Of a DNA stretch of 36,884 nt, positions 24,477-34,353 are shown in pieces. Position 1 is the stretch's first letter. Each line of letters starts with the position of its first letter. The notes beneath the pieces were generated by a model that saw only the letters and a list, made by a program, of their open reading frames with translations, ran no database searches and was not told the DNA's origin. The position numbers and the translations under genes are program-made. Origin of the DNA: an uncultured Flavobacteriales bacterium (GTDB lineage: Bacteria > Bacteroidota > Bacteroidia > Flavobacteriales_G > NORP312); the NCBI GenBank assembly GCA_905480125.1, contig CAJQPE010000080.1, positions 1 through 36,884 on the forward strand, in the 5' to 3' direction.

Positions 24477-25712
24477 TTGAAATTAGCAATAGCAAATACC
24501 AATATACAGGGTGTTGTTAATCTGCCAGCATCGAAAAGTGAATGCAATAGAGCTTTAATTATTGAGGCATTGTTGCAGAAATCGGACTTGATAAATAATA
24601 TTTCAGAGGCAGCCGATTCTCAAACTTTGGTAAGTATTCTAAAGCAGTTTTCGAACGGAGAAGGCAAATTCAATGTTGGTCCAGCAGGAACAACCTTACG
24701 ATTTCTCACTGCTTTTTTTACTACCCAAAAAGGAGCTCAAGTACTTAACGGCTCTGCTCGTATGAGCGAGCGACCAATTGGTGTTTTGGTCGATGCCTTA
24801 AGAAATTTGGGAGCGTCGATTGATTATCTAGGCAGGAAAGATTATCCACCTATTCGGATTAACGAGAGCAATATTATAGGAGGTGAAATTGAGATTGATG
24901 GAGGCGTTAGTAGCCAGTATATTTCAGCCTTAATGTTGATAGCCCCAACACTAACCAAGGGCTTAAATATTAAGATATTAGACGATTTAGTATCTCAGCC
25001 ATTTTTGGAGATGACTGCTAAGTTGATGCAGTGCTTTGGTGCAGAAGTTAAATTCGATAATAGCAGTATTTTGGTTAAAAACGGGGGTTACTGCTCGAGT
25101 CAGTTCGCTGTTGAATCAGACTGGAGTGCAGCTTCATATTGGTATGAGATTTTGTCTTTTGCTAAGTCCGGTCAGGTAAGGTTAGAAGGACTGAGGCGAA
25201 ATAGTTTTCAAGGTGATTCTTTAGTAGCAGACCTATACAAGGTATTTGGCGTAGAATCGCAATTCGTAAGTTCAGGTGTAATTCTCAGCAAAGTTGACAT
25301 TGAACTTCCACAATATTTTGAATACGATTTTACGTTGTGCCCTGATTTAGCTCAGACAGTAGCTGTAACGTGCGCAGGCTTAAGAATAGAAGCTAAATTA
25401 ACCGGGCTTAAAACTTTAAAAATTAAGGAAACGGATAGAATATTGGCGCTTCAAAAAGAGCTTGAAAAATTAGGGGTAGAAATTGAATGCGGTAATGATT
25501 GGATTAAGCTAAATATAGCTGAATGTTCATCTTTCAAACTTGAGCCCTCAGCTCAGATTGAAACCTATAAAGACCATCGTATGGCTATGTCATTTGCACC
25601 AATTGCTATAAAATCTGGCTCATTGGAAATTGAGGATCCTAGTGTAGTAGTTAAATCTTACCCAAGTTTTTGGCAAGACCTGCAAGAGGTTGGATTTTTG
25701 ATGGAAGCCTAA
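24477..25712 (+). CDS. aroA: 3-phosphoshikimate 1-carboxyvinyltransferase (EPSP synthase)
   Basis: AroA joins PEP to shikimate 3-phosphate, the sixth shikimate step and the target of glyphosate. The 411-residue protein has the substrate loop PASKSECNRALII, the PEP loop GPAGTTLRFLTAFF, the catalytic Asp in LCPDLAQTV, KIKETDRILALQKEL, and the YKDHRMAMSFAPIAI block. The start is TTG at 24477, three bases after aroB; there is no in-frame ATG until well inside the enzyme. Length is normal for the Bacteroidota form. Confidence 0.93.
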   Translation: MKLAIANTNIQGVVNLPASKSECNRALIIEALLQKSDLINNISEAADSQTLVSILKQFSNGEGKFNVGPAGTTLRFLTAFFTTQKGAQVLNGSARMSERPIGVLVDALRNLGASIDYLGRKDYPPIRINESNIIGGEIEIDGGVSSQYISALMLIAPTLTKGLNIKILDDLVSQPFLEMTAKLMQCFGAEVKFDNSSILVKNGGYCSSQFAVESDWSAASYWYEILSFAKSGQVRLEGLRRNSFQGDSLVADLYKVFGVESQFVSSGVILSKVDIELPQYFEYDFTLCPDLAQTVAVTCAGLRIEAKLTGLKTLKIKETDRILALQKELEKLGVEIECGNDWIKLNIAECSSFKLEPSAQIETYKDHRMAMSFAPIAIKSGSLEIEDPSVVVKSYPSFWQDLQEVGFLMEA

Positions 25713-25744
25713 TTATTTTATTTTTAAAAGAGCAAACTAATGCT

Positions 25745-26473
25745 ATGAAAAAATTATTGGTAATATTAATTCTTCTGTTTACAGTCTCTTTTTACAGTGC
25801 TGCTCAAGATGAAAATATTTTCGTAATAGTAGATCACATGCCTACTTTTCAAGGAGGCGAAGAGGTTATGAACAAGTTCTTCCTTGAAGAAATGATGTAC
25901 CCCCAGATAGCAGCCTCTGGAGGAATAAAAGGTAAGGTACATGTTAGTTTTGTCGTTAATGAAGATGGCAGCATCTCTGAAGTTAAAATATTGAAAGGCA
26001 AGCCAATGGGTTTAAGTAAAGAGGCTTTGCGATTAATTAAAAAAATGCCAAACTGGACACCTGGTATGCAGGGAGATAAGGTGGTTAAAGTCCGAATGAT
26101 AGTTCAGGTAGATTTCCCTTTAGAACTAAAGGCTTTCAAGCATGAAAATAAAAAAATAAGGTGTAATCCAATGCCGAATATCAATCAATATGGTAGCCCG
26201 GTTTATTATAATAACCAATATTTTGTATGGATCTATAACGAAGCTATCCAGGCCCTCAAAGAGAATAAGTATAAAAAATCGGAAGAGTTATTTAATAAAG
26301 CTTTGGAAATATCTGGGCCAACTGGTGTCGGCAGTTCACACGTATATTTCAATAGAGCTTTAGCTCGAATGAATCAAGGTAACATGTCTTTAGCTTGTGG
26401 AGATTTTAGAAGAGCTCGCAAAATAGGATATGCTGAGATTGATAAAACAATTAAGGAAGTCTGCCCTCAATAA
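25745..26473 (+). CDS. Exported TonB C-terminal domain protein with TPR repeats
   Basis: I start at ATG 25745 because it begins a clear signal peptide (MKKLLVILILLFTVSFYSAA); a frame from 25670 would run through the aroA end. The 242-residue product has a TonB C-terminal fold at about 35-140 (GGIKGKVHVSFVVNEDGS, followed by WTPGMQGDKVVKVRM), then two or so TPR-like helix pairs at about 160-240 (YNEAIQALKENKYKKSEELF, YFNRALARMNQGN). It lacks the N-terminal anchor and proline spacer of energy-transducing TonB, so it is more likely a periplasmic TonB-CTD protein of the many found in Bacteroidota. It may bind outer-membrane receptors or peptidoglycan; the partner is unknown. Confidence 0.8.
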   Translation: MKKLLVILILLFTVSFYSAAQDENIFVIVDHMPTFQGGEEVMNKFFLEEMMYPQIAASGGIKGKVHVSFVVNEDGSISEVKILKGKPMGLSKEALRLIKKMPNWTPGMQGDKVVKVRMIVQVDFPLELKAFKHENKKIRCNPMPNINQYGSPVYYNNQYFVWIYNEAIQALKENKYKKSEELFNKALEISGPTGVGSSHVYFNRALARMNQGNMSLACGDFRRARKIGYAEIDKTIKEVCPQ

Positions 26474-26499
26474 ATTACCGATTCAAACAATGTGCGTAG

Positions 26500-26531
26500 T
26501 ATTTTTAGTTAGTAGACACGGACTAAAAATA
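26500..26531. terminator. Candidate bidirectional terminator between convergent genes
   Basis: TATTTTTAGT and ACTAAAAATA are perfect 10-bp inverted copies separated by 12 bases, between the plus-strand TonB/TPR gene and the minus-strand barrel gene, and including the stop codon of the latter. The A/T runs flank the stem on both sides, as expected of a bidirectional terminator, though the stem has little G/C. Confidence 0.45.
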
Positions 26532-27092
26532 TATCCCAATTCCAATTTGCGGTAACGCTAAACTTTCGTGCGTTTTATTCACAGGTCGATATGTGTTTAA
26601 AGAATTAATTCTAAAGATGTATTCTAAATCGTAAACAATAAAGTCGGTTACTTTATGCTCAAAACCTATCCCTACTGTTGGTCCGTAAGTTAGAGTGTTA
26701 ATTTCGTTTTCTTTATAAATATTCGATAATCCATAATGACCGCTAATTCTAGGGCGAAAATTATGTTTATTAGTGAAAAAATATCCACGAAAACCCGTAT
26801 GGAATCCAATAGCTCCAATTGTGTTCCTAAATGCGGCATATCCTAGGCCTAATGTTAATGAGAAATGATCTAAACCAAATTCTCCGTTAATTCCTAGCAC
26901 TCCTTGAGGCAGTCCATAGCCAACTTTAAGTCTAGTATGAATTTTAATTTTGGCAAGTCCTCTTGGGTTATGAAATAGGTGACTTTTAATAGCTTTAAAT
27001 CGAACTTTTTTTGTCTCGAATTGAGCTTTAGAATCTAAATTAGAGAAAAGCAATAGAAAAATAGTTAATATGAGAAGGGTATGCTTGTTCAA
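26523..27092 (-). CDS. Small outer-membrane beta-barrel protein
   Basis: The 189-residue product has a signal peptide (about 1-23, ending SKAQ) and then a series of amphipathic beta strands ending in a C-terminal aromatic residue (GIGIYF), a usual outer-membrane barrel ending. Glycine and aromatic residues are frequent. No known family is recognised. Start TTG at 27092, six bases after the stop of the 728-residue gene, and it is the last gene of the operon. Confidence 0.7.
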   Translation of the reverse strand: MNKHTLLILTIFLLLFSNLDSKAQFETKKVRFKAIKSHLFHNPRGLAKIKIHTRLKVGYGLPQGVLGINGEFGLDHFSLTLGLGYAAFRNTIGAIGFHTGFRGYFFTNKHNFRPRISGHYGLSNIYKENEINTLTYGPTVGIGFEHKVTDFIVYDLEYIFRINSLNTYRPVNKTHESLALPQIGIGIYF

Positions 27093-27098
27093 GAATGA

Positions 27099-29285
27099 TT
27101 AAAGTTTAAATCGTATTTGTGCACGTATCTCCGTTTTCTTGTTTCCATTAATTTGGTTCAGACCAGAGCCAATTGTAGACACATTTGAATAGTATGTTTG
27201 AGCTACACGCAACCAAACATCTATACCGCGCATTACTCTGTATCTAAATGTAATATACATTCGCGTACCTCTATTGTAATAGGCAGGCACCCCAAAATAG
27301 TAGAGCACATCGTTTTCGTAAGCATAAATTCTTGCATCATAACTATCCATATCGAACAATGCAAAGCGAGCGGTAAATGAGTACGGTTTGCTCATAGGTT
27401 TGTATTTGATGTCTTGATAAATTAGATATCCGCTAGACGGAGTATTCTCCCCTAATTGATAATGGCTATATTGTATCCTATTCTGAAAAGTAACTGCATC
27501 GCTTACTTTGTATCTAATATTATATCTTAAATATTGTAAATCTGCGTCAACAACTTCTTTTATCCCATCGTATTGTCCAAAAGTTGTTTCTACAAATCCA
27601 GATGAAGTAGTGTCGGTAATTTCTGGCTTACCGTTTCTGCCTTTTACTTCTTGCTTATAACGAGCGTACATTTCTAGTTTTTTAGATGGCTTCCAATTTA
27701 GTTGAGCCAAATAGTCAACACCCGATGTTGGAGTGTTCGAAGACGAATTAAGCCAGGGGAAACTAAATCTATCGATATATCCAGAGAACTTAATTGTGCG
27801 GGTCAGCTTCGCTTCTAATCCGGCATATAAACCTTTTTCATTTTGTGATTTAGTGCTAACCTCACTGAATGGGTTTACCATCATATGATAATAGTTTCTA
27901 TCAAAACTTCGGTAAAGTATAGAAAAAGAAAGTCTTGGGTCTAAACTAGCCATCAAACCAAACAAAACCGCAGAGCCACCGCCAATGCTGGTAGATGCTT
28001 CTCCAAAAAAATTGAAATTTCGGATAATATAATTATAATCTAATCCTAAATTGAATTGTTGGGTTTTATCTGATTTACTGAACTGTGCGTAAGGAGCTTG
28101 GTTTGATGAATTAAGAAGCATGGTAGAATTACTATAAACAGCTGTTCCACCAATTTCTAGCTTTTTACCTTTATAAGCAAGATGAGAGCCTAAATGGGTT
28201 AGTGTTATCGCATCTTTATCTTCAATTTCACTTGGTTTAGCATGGATTCCAGAATTTAGTTCAGAAGTAAAACGAACAACTTCATCAGAAGCATCATCAA
28301 CTAAAATGATATTTGCATCTCTTTTATTTCGAGAATAGAAGCCAGTAGCTTCAAATTTTCCTAAATCTACTGTGCCAGCGGCCCCGCGCATAAATAGATT
28401 TTCATCTACAGAAGTATAGGCCTTTATGCCCAAAGGGTTCTTTTTTATATTGATAACATCTGCTGATTTTCCGAAAGCTCTGCCTGACCAGAAGGTAAGT
28501 CCCTGTCCAAACATTATTTGATAATCACCTAAAGCAAGTTGTTTAATTTTTCCAATATTTCTTATGTAAAAATGAGCGGAGTAGTAATCAAATCCTTGCC
28601 TTTGGGTATTAATAAAAAACTCTTCCCCTGCATCTTTTTCTGCGGTTACACCAAAACTTATATTGGTGCCAAACTTAAATCGATAACGTGTATACAATTT
28701 ATCGGGACTCCCTAGATATCTCTTGTTCGGGTTCTCTGAAAGAAGAGAATCAGCGATAGGAGAATAACCCTCCATTTCTTCTAGCACACGTGTATATCGA
28801 ATAAATAATTCGTGGTTGCCGTTTTTGACTAGGTCTTTTAATGAAATATGTGGAGAATCTAAATTGGAATTCACTTTAACAAATGGTAATACGGACTGTA
28901 TGTCATCAATACTCAACCCTTTAATAGCTTGAAGTTCATATATAGTCATTAGTTTTCCGTTTTTATCTATGTGACTAAGCAGGTTGTTAATTTGGAATTC
29001 ATTGAGTAGAAATAGCTGTTGCAATTCTTCCTTGCTAGTAAAATTCAAATTTATTGGATGCTCAATAAAATAATATAGTTGCTCGAATACTGTAGTTAAA
29101 TCAAAGTTTTCGGCTTCCGAAGTTTCAGCCAAAAGCTCAATCCTTTTATCGATAACATCAGTTTTTTGTCTCTCAGCTTTATCTTTTTTATTTTCGGAAT
29201 AGTATTCCGTTTCCTCAGCCTTATCTTGCGCAATAATGGGGAAGAAAAGACTAAAGAGAAACAGTATGAAAAGAAGTTTTTTCAA
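27099..29285 (-). CDS. Outer-membrane protein with N-terminal helix-hairpin-helix domain
   Basis: The 728-residue protein has a signal peptide (1-19), a charged stretch, a helix-hairpin-helix-type region at about 60-140 (PINLNFTSKEELQQLFLLNE and MTIYELQAIKGLSIDDIQS, the two HhH patterns of ComEA-like proteins), and then a long beta-strand region (about 165-728) ending in RAQIRFKL, consistent with a large outer-membrane barrel. HhH motifs usually touch DNA, but in the periplasm the region may be a protein-binding plug. Start is TTG at 29285, overlapping the upstream stop as TTGA. The arrangement with a PorV-like barrel gene is common in Bacteroidota; function is unknown. Confidence 0.8.
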   Translation of the reverse strand: MKKLLFILFLFSLFFPIIAQDKAEETEYYSENKKDKAERQKTDVIDKRIELLAETSEAENFDLTTVFEQLYYFIEHPINLNFTSKEELQQLFLLNEFQINNLLSHIDKNGKLMTIYELQAIKGLSIDDIQSVLPFVKVNSNLDSPHISLKDLVKNGNHELFIRYTRVLEEMEGYSPIADSLLSENPNKRYLGSPDKLYTRYRFKFGTNISFGVTAEKDAGEEFFINTQRQGFDYYSAHFYIRNIGKIKQLALGDYQIMFGQGLTFWSGRAFGKSADVINIKKNPLGIKAYTSVDENLFMRGAAGTVDLGKFEATGFYSRNKRDANIILVDDASDEVVRFTSELNSGIHAKPSEIEDKDAITLTHLGSHLAYKGKKLEIGGTAVYSNSTMLLNSSNQAPYAQFSKSDKTQQFNLGLDYNYIIRNFNFFGEASTSIGGGSAVLFGLMASLDPRLSFSILYRSFDRNYYHMMVNPFSEVSTKSQNEKGLYAGLEAKLTRTIKFSGYIDRFSFPWLNSSSNTPTSGVDYLAQLNWKPSKKLEMYARYKQEVKGRNGKPEITDTTSSGFVETTFGQYDGIKEVVDADLQYLRYNIRYKVSDAVTFQNRIQYSHYQLGENTPSSGYLIYQDIKYKPMSKPYSFTARFALFDMDSYDARIYAYENDVLYYFGVPAYYNRGTRMYITFRYRVMRGIDVWLRVAQTYYSNVSTIGSGLNQINGNKKTEIRAQIRFKL

Positions 29286-30100
29286 AACGTATAGCCAAGC
29301 GATAATTGTGGAGTATATCCAAGAACAGAGTGAAAGGAGGTTGCTAGATCGAATTCGAAACCTTTTAATCGAACCCCAAAACCAAAGGATGAAACAAATG
29401 GATTGGAAGCGATACCGGCCCTAATAAAAATAGGTTCTGAAATATTGTATTCTAAACCAGATTTAAAGACTGGTTTGTGGTCCATATCTTTTTCCATTTC
29501 AGCAGTCAATAATATCTTTTCTGAGAGCGTATAGCCAGCCCCAAAACGAAGTATGGTTGGTAAATGCTCATCATTGTATTCTGCCACTCTGGCGCGGGAC
29601 GGATTAAAAATGTGAGCTCCAACCGTTAGTTGTTCAGTTAAAATGGCCATTATTCCAACTTCACCACCGAAAACATTAACACGACCGTAGTTATCTCCGA
29701 TGCCAATACTGAAATAATCGAGTTGAATACCCACAGAAAACATAGGACTTAGCTTTCTTGCATAAGCTAACCCCAATTTGGTTTCATTATATAGTGAATA
29801 ACCAAACCCACATACAGAAAGTCCGAAAGTGCCAGCTTCTGTGGGTAAAACGAAAGCTCCGCCTTGGAGTCCAAGTGCTGAGGTTGTGTATCTACTTTCG
29901 TAATAGGCACCAACAGTCTTTTTATCTAACCACGCAAGTCCTGCTTGATTATGATGTATCGCCCATCTGTCTTGAAGCATAACAGATGAACTTCCCATAG
30001 ATGCTGAACGCCCACCAATATGATAATTATCGCCAGAAGCCAATCCTTTACTATAAAGACAAGTAAGCAACCCAACAAGGATTAGTTTAAAAAAATCCAT
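29282..30100 (-). CDS. PorV/PorQ-like outer-membrane barrel protein
   Basis: The 272-residue protein has a signal peptide (about 1-21) and begins the mature part with GGRSASMGSSSVMLQDRWAI, followed by HHNQAGLAW, the start typical of PorV/PorQ-related barrels. The rest is alternating amphipathic strands ending in LSLGYTF with the C-terminal aromatic of outer-membrane barrels. PorV and PorQ take part in type IX secretion, but this protein may be only a distant family member of unknown job. It is translationally coupled (TTGA) to the helix-hairpin-helix barrel gene. First gene of the operon, ATG at 30100, divergent from the propeller phosphatase gene. Confidence 0.75.
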   Translation of the reverse strand: MDFFKLILVGLLTCLYSKGLASGDNYHIGGRSASMGSSSVMLQDRWAIHHNQAGLAWLDKKTVGAYYESRYTTSALGLQGGAFVLPTEAGTFGLSVCGFGYSLYNETKLGLAYARKLSPMFSVGIQLDYFSIGIGDNYGRVNVFGGEVGIMAILTEQLTVGAHIFNPSRARVAEYNDEHLPTILRFGAGYTLSEKILLTAEMEKDMDHKPVFKSGLEYNISEPIFIRAGIASNPFVSSFGFGVRLKGFEFDLATSFHSVLGYTPQLSLGYTF

Positions 30101-30256
30101 TTCCGAAATGTATGAAATTAAGTTTAAAAATAATGTAATTGAGTAACGAAATTTCTTTCCTGTCGTTTGAGTGCAGTAGCCCGGGATTAGGTAGTACTAA
30201 AATTAATTACATAAGTGCATGTTTGTTCACTAAAATATTAACTTCGTCAGAATTCG

Positions 30257-33200
30257 ATGCGGCACATTAAAGTATATCTATTATTTATTATTGTTCAATG
30301 GGTTTCAATTTCAGGTCATTGTCAAACGTATAATTTTGACCATTATTCGGTTGAAGACGGTCTGACTCAGAATCAAATCCTTTCATTATATCAAGACAGT
30401 AAAGGTTACATATGGTTTGGAACAAATCTAGGTGGCGTTAGTATTTATGATGGAAATAAATTTGAGACTATAAATGATTTAGATGGACTACCAAGTAATG
30501 TAGTTTTTTCTGTAACTGAGGATGATCAAAATCGAATGCTTTTCGCTACCAATGGTGGAATCGGGGTTTTGGATCAAAACAAATTTACTACTTATGATAA
30601 GCGAAATGGTTTGTCGCATGATAGAGTATTCAAAGTTTTTCAAGACTCAAAGAATAATATTTGGATAGGCACACAAGAAGGTGTTTATCGTTTAGTAAAT
30701 GACAGTATTATTCCATTTAATCAGGATACTAATCTAAGTAAGTTACCTGTCTTTGAAATTTATGAGGATTCTAAATCAAATATTTGGTTTTGCACATTAA
30801 TGGGAGGTATTTTTAAAAATAATGGTGCTGAAATTATTCGTTATACAAAGAATGAAGGCTTACTTCATGATTATGTTAAATCTGTTCTTGAAGATAATAC
30901 CGGTAATATTTGGATAGGCACACTTGAAGGCTTTAATATTCTTACTACAAATGGTGAAATGACAGAGAAAAAGATTTTTAACAATGATTCAAAACTCTCG
31001 GTTAATAGTGCCACCAAAGATATTGATGGCACCCTTTGGTTTGGAACAGAATCTGGCTTAATGCGATATAAAAATGATTCGTTCACAAAATATGTATCAG
31101 AAAATGGAGTGCAAAGTGTTAAGATATTATCGGTAATAAATGATGATGAAAATAATTTATGGCTTGGTACTAATGGAAAAGGTGCTGCAAAACTTAATTA
31201 TCATGGCGATATTTTTTCTAACTATAGTGTTCAACATGGTTTAGCCAATGATATTGTTACAAGTATTTTAGAAGATTCTCAAGGATCAATGTGGCTTGGT
31301 TCTGACAGAGGAATAACTCAGTTTGATGAAAGTGGATTCAAAGTTCATTCAACAACTGAAGGAGAAAACACTGTTGGAATTGCTTCTGAGGCAAGAAATA
31401 TTATTGACGTAGGGAATGGTAATTTATGGATTGCAACTAAGAGTAAAGGTGCAGTTTCAAAAATTGGCAGTCAATTTACTAACTATGGAGATGTTGGTGG
31501 TTTAATATCGAATACTTGCTATTCAGTTCTAATGGATAATAATGATTTATTATGGCTAGGAACAAATATGGGATTAATGACAAAATCTAGAGATGAACCA
31601 TTTAAATCATTTCCAGAATTACAAGGAGAAACTATTTGGTCTATTTACCAAGAGAAAAAAGGTGCTATGTGGTTTACCACGGACAAAGGCGCAACTATGT
31701 ATGATGGAAGTAGCTTTCAGTATTTTGGAGAAAAAGATGGATTTGTTGATGGGCGTGTGAGAAAAATGGTGGAAGACAAACAAGGTAATTTTTGGTTTGC
31801 GACTAACAAAGGTATCTATAGATATAATGGTAAGTCATTTAAAAATATTGATGATAAAACGGGATTGATCTCCAATACCATTTATTCTATTTTAATCACT
31901 AAAGAAGGAGTTATGTGGTTAGGAACTCAAGATGGAATTCAAAGAATTGATGTAAATAAGTTTAATAGTACGGGGAAATGGGTAACAAGATCATACTCTA
32001 AAGGAGAGGGTTTTATTGGTGTGGAATGTAATTCTAATGCTATATGTGAAACTAGTGATGGTAGAATTTGGTTTGGTACTGTTAATGGGGTAACAATTTT
32101 TGACCCTAAACTTGAGACAGTTAACACAAAAGAGCCAAATACGCATATAACCAATTTAAGGTTAGAATTTGAAGATTATGATTGGTCGAAATATTCTGAT
32201 GGAGAAAAAGACGGTTTACCAACAAATCTGGAATTAACCTATAAAAAGAACCATCTATCTTTTGATTTTGTAGGCATTTCATACCGGGCTCCTGAAAAAG
32301 TGATGTATCAATTTAAATTAGCTCCTCTTGATGAAGCATGGCTCCATTGGACGAATAAAAATGAAGCAGTATACCCCCATATTCCTCCTGGTAAGTATAC
32401 ATTTATGGTTAGAGCAAAAAACAGTGATGGTGTTGCAAACATTTCCTACACAGAGTTCTCCTTTGTGATTCTGCCGCCATGGTACCAAACTTGGTGGCTG
32501 TACACTATTTGTTTTGTGTCTTTTTTTTCTATCATATATGTATACTTATCCTACAGAACTAAGCAGCATAAACAACAAAAAGAAAATTTAGAAAATTTAA
32601 TTGCCGAACGCACTAGCGAATTGGTAAAAGAAAAGGATAAGGTTGAAAAAATTATTCAAGCTATTCTTCTAAAAAATGAAATGATTGAGGAAAAGAATAC
32701 TGAGATTATGGATAGTATAGAGTATGCTAAAGGTATTCAAGAAGCCATTCTACCGAGTGAGGAAAAAATGAAGAAATTTCTACCGAAATCATTTGTTCTT
32801 TTCCGGCCCAAAGATGTTGTAAGTGGCGATTTTTATTGGATGGATCATAAAGAGGATATATCATTTTTTACTGCTGCAGACTGCACTGGTCATGGCGTGC
32901 CAGGCGCTTTCGTTAGTATGGTGGGCGCCAATGGTTTAAATAGAGCGCTTAATGGTTACGATTTGCGGTCTCCCGCAAAAATTCTAGATTTGTTACGTGA
33001 GTTAGTTGAAGAAACTTTTAAAGCTCGAAAGGATGGAATGGATCTGGGGCTATGCGCTCTGCACCATCAGACTAATGAAATACATTATTCAGGAGCAAAC
33101 AATCCACTTTGGGTAATTAGACCAAATAGGAATAAGCTCATCGTAAATAATACGGAAGTTGAAGCTAGTTTAAGTTTAGAGCACAATTTATTTGAAGTAA

Positions 33201-33496
33201 AAGCAGATAAACAGCCGGTTGGGTCATTTGATCACGCAGAACCATTTAATAATCATGTTGTTCAATTAGAAGAAGGAGATTCTGTTTACGTATTTACCGA
33301 TGGATATCCCGATCAATTTGGTGGTCCAAATGATAAAAAGTTTATGGCCAAATCCCTCAAAAAACTTCTGATTAGTATTTATGACGTACCAATGGAAAAA
33401 CAGCGAGATATTCTTGATAAAAGTATTATCGATTGGATGAGCGTTAGCGGCAACAAGCAAATCGATGATATTTGTATCTTTGGGGTACAGATTTAA
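30257..33496 (+). CDS. Two-propeller sensor with SpoIIE phosphatase output
   Basis: The 1079-residue protein has a signal peptide (about 1-22), 14 recognisable regulator-propeller repeats (WFGT/WLGT-type, such as GYIWFGTNLGGVSIYDGNKF) to about residue 625, enough for two seven-bladed propellers, a Y_Y_Y domain (about 661-738, with ISYRAPEKVMYQFKLAPLDE), one transmembrane helix (about 745-766), a coiled coil (770-840), and a SpoIIE/PP2C domain (about 848-1079) with VVSGDFYWMD, ADCTGHGVPGAFVSMVG, VYVFTDGYPDQFGG and QIDDICIFGV. The extracytoplasmic half should sense a ligand or envelope state and the cytoplasmic phosphatase should act on a phosphoserine protein. Its stop overlaps the next gene's ATG (TAATG). 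No target protein gene lies nearby. Confidence 0.9.
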   Translation: MRHIKVYLLFIIVQWVSISGHCQTYNFDHYSVEDGLTQNQILSLYQDSKGYIWFGTNLGGVSIYDGNKFETINDLDGLPSNVVFSVTEDDQNRMLFATNGGIGVLDQNKFTTYDKRNGLSHDRVFKVFQDSKNNIWIGTQEGVYRLVNDSIIPFNQDTNLSKLPVFEIYEDSKSNIWFCTLMGGIFKNNGAEIIRYTKNEGLLHDYVKSVLEDNTGNIWIGTLEGFNILTTNGEMTEKKIFNNDSKLSVNSATKDIDGTLWFGTESGLMRYKNDSFTKYVSENGVQSVKILSVINDDENNLWLGTNGKGAAKLNYHGDIFSNYSVQHGLANDIVTSILEDSQGSMWLGSDRGITQFDESGFKVHSTTEGENTVGIASEARNIIDVGNGNLWIATKSKGAVSKIGSQFTNYGDVGGLISNTCYSVLMDNNDLLWLGTNMGLMTKSRDEPFKSFPELQGETIWSIYQEKKGAMWFTTDKGATMYDGSSFQYFGEKDGFVDGRVRKMVEDKQGNFWFATNKGIYRYNGKSFKNIDDKTGLISNTIYSILITKEGVMWLGTQDGIQRIDVNKFNSTGKWVTRSYSKGEGFIGVECNSNAICETSDGRIWFGTVNGVTIFDPKLETVNTKEPNTHITNLRLEFEDYDWSKYSDGEKDGLPTNLELTYKKNHLSFDFVGISYRAPEKVMYQFKLAPLDEAWLHWTNKNEAVYPHIPPGKYTFMVRAKNSDGVANISYTEFSFVILPPWYQTWWLYTICFVSFFSIIYVYLSYRTKQHKQQKENLENLIAERTSELVKEKDKVEKIIQAILLKNEMIEEKNTEIMDSIEYAKGIQEAILPSEEKMKKFLPKSFVLFRPKDVVSGDFYWMDHKEDISFFTAADCTGHGVPGAFVSMVGANGLNRALNGYDLRSPAKILDLLRELVEETFKARKDGMDLGLCALHHQTNEIHYSGANNPLWVIRPNRNKLIVNNTEVEASLSLEHNLFEVKADKQPVGSFDHAEPFNNHVVQLEEGDSVYVFTDGYPDQFGGPNDKKFMAKSLKKLLISIYDVPMEKQRDILDKSIIDWMSVSGNKQIDDICIFGVQI

Positions 33497-34353
33497 TGAA
33501 GCAATCCTATCAGTTAATATTTTTATTTTTTGTGATTTCCTTAACAGGATTTACACAAGATGTGTTGTATTTCATGAATTACGACACATTGCTGTCGAAA
33601 GTAATTTCTATTAAGCTAAATGAAATCGAGTACAAGAAGTTCAATAATTTGAAAGGACCATCTTATTTTGTGAATATTGAAAAAATCAACAAAATTGTTT
33701 ATTCGAATGGATCAGCAGATGAATTTAATTACTTACAACCAAGAGTTAATTATGAAGGCGAAAATGCTGCACTTGTTCTAGTAAGTGGCGATAGAATTGA
33801 CATAATATTGTTTAGTGTTGATGCGAATAATATTCGGTATAAAAAGAAAGATAATTTATTGGGGCCAAATTATTATTCTTCAATGGATAAGATTCATAAA
33901 ATAGAATATGCAAACGGAGAGGAAAATATTTTTAATAAACTTAAAGTTCAAAAAAGCCCTAAAAAGAAGAAAGTTGTAGGCAATTTAATAAGAACGGATT
34001 GGAAGAACTACTATTTAGACGATTATAGGATTTCAGCCAAAAAGGTTGAAAAGAGGTTGGAAGCACTAAATGATGCAGATGTTACGAAGCTGTTAAATGA
34101 AGCGCGACAAGTGAAGACTTTTGCAAAGACTTTAGGTTATTCGTCAATTGGTTTTGCAATAATTGGTCTCGGAACTGCGTTTACAGGTTTATTTGTGAGA
34201 GCTGTAAATGGAGCTAACGAGGTTCTTGTTTTCTCGGGATGGTCAGGCGTTATGACCTTAGTAACTTTAATAGGGAGTGGTTCGTTAAGACCGGTGTATA
34301 AAGATAGAATGAAGCGAGCGATTGCTTTGTACAATCAAAAAATAGATCAATGA
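33496..34353 (+). CDS. Exported paralog 1: two copies of a KKF-GP-YENG domain
   Basis: I start at ATG 33496, which overlaps the phosphatase stop (TAATG). The 285-residue product has a signal peptide (about 1-20) and two copies of one small domain: EYKKFNNLKGPSYFVNIEKI at about 22-77 and RYKKKDNLLGPNYYSSMDKI at about 89-150. A charged linker, the block YYLDDYRISAKKVEKRLEAL, and two hydrophobic segments (LGYSSIGFAIIGLGTAF and SGVMTLVTLIGSGSL) follow. The same domain occurs in many Bacteroidota exported proteins without a known function. It shares its C-terminal plan with the next two genes and is coupled by ATGA to paralog 2. Confidence 0.75.
   Translation: MKQSYQLIFLFFVISLTGFTQDVLYFMNYDTLLSKVISIKLNEIEYKKFNNLKGPSYFVNIEKINKIVYSNGSADEFNYLQPRVNYEGENAALVLVSGDRIDIILFSVDANNIRYKKKDNLLGPNYYSSMDKIHKIEYANGEENIFNKLKVQKSPKKKKVVGNLIRTDWKNYYLDDYRISAKKVEKRLEALNDADVTKLLNEARQVKTFAKTLGYSSIGFAIIGLGTAFTGLFVRAVNGANEVLVFSGWSGVMTLVTLIGSGSLRPVYKDRMKRAIALYNQKIDQ

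Noticed and set aside
25670-25744. Upstream extension of the TonB/TPR gene into the end of aroA
   Set aside because: It would hide the signal peptide and overlap aroA; ATG 25745 starts a standard signal peptide.
30101-30256. Promoter for the propeller phosphatase in the divergent gap
   Set aside because: I found only near matches (such as CATGTTTG) and no clear -33 element, so no site is listed.
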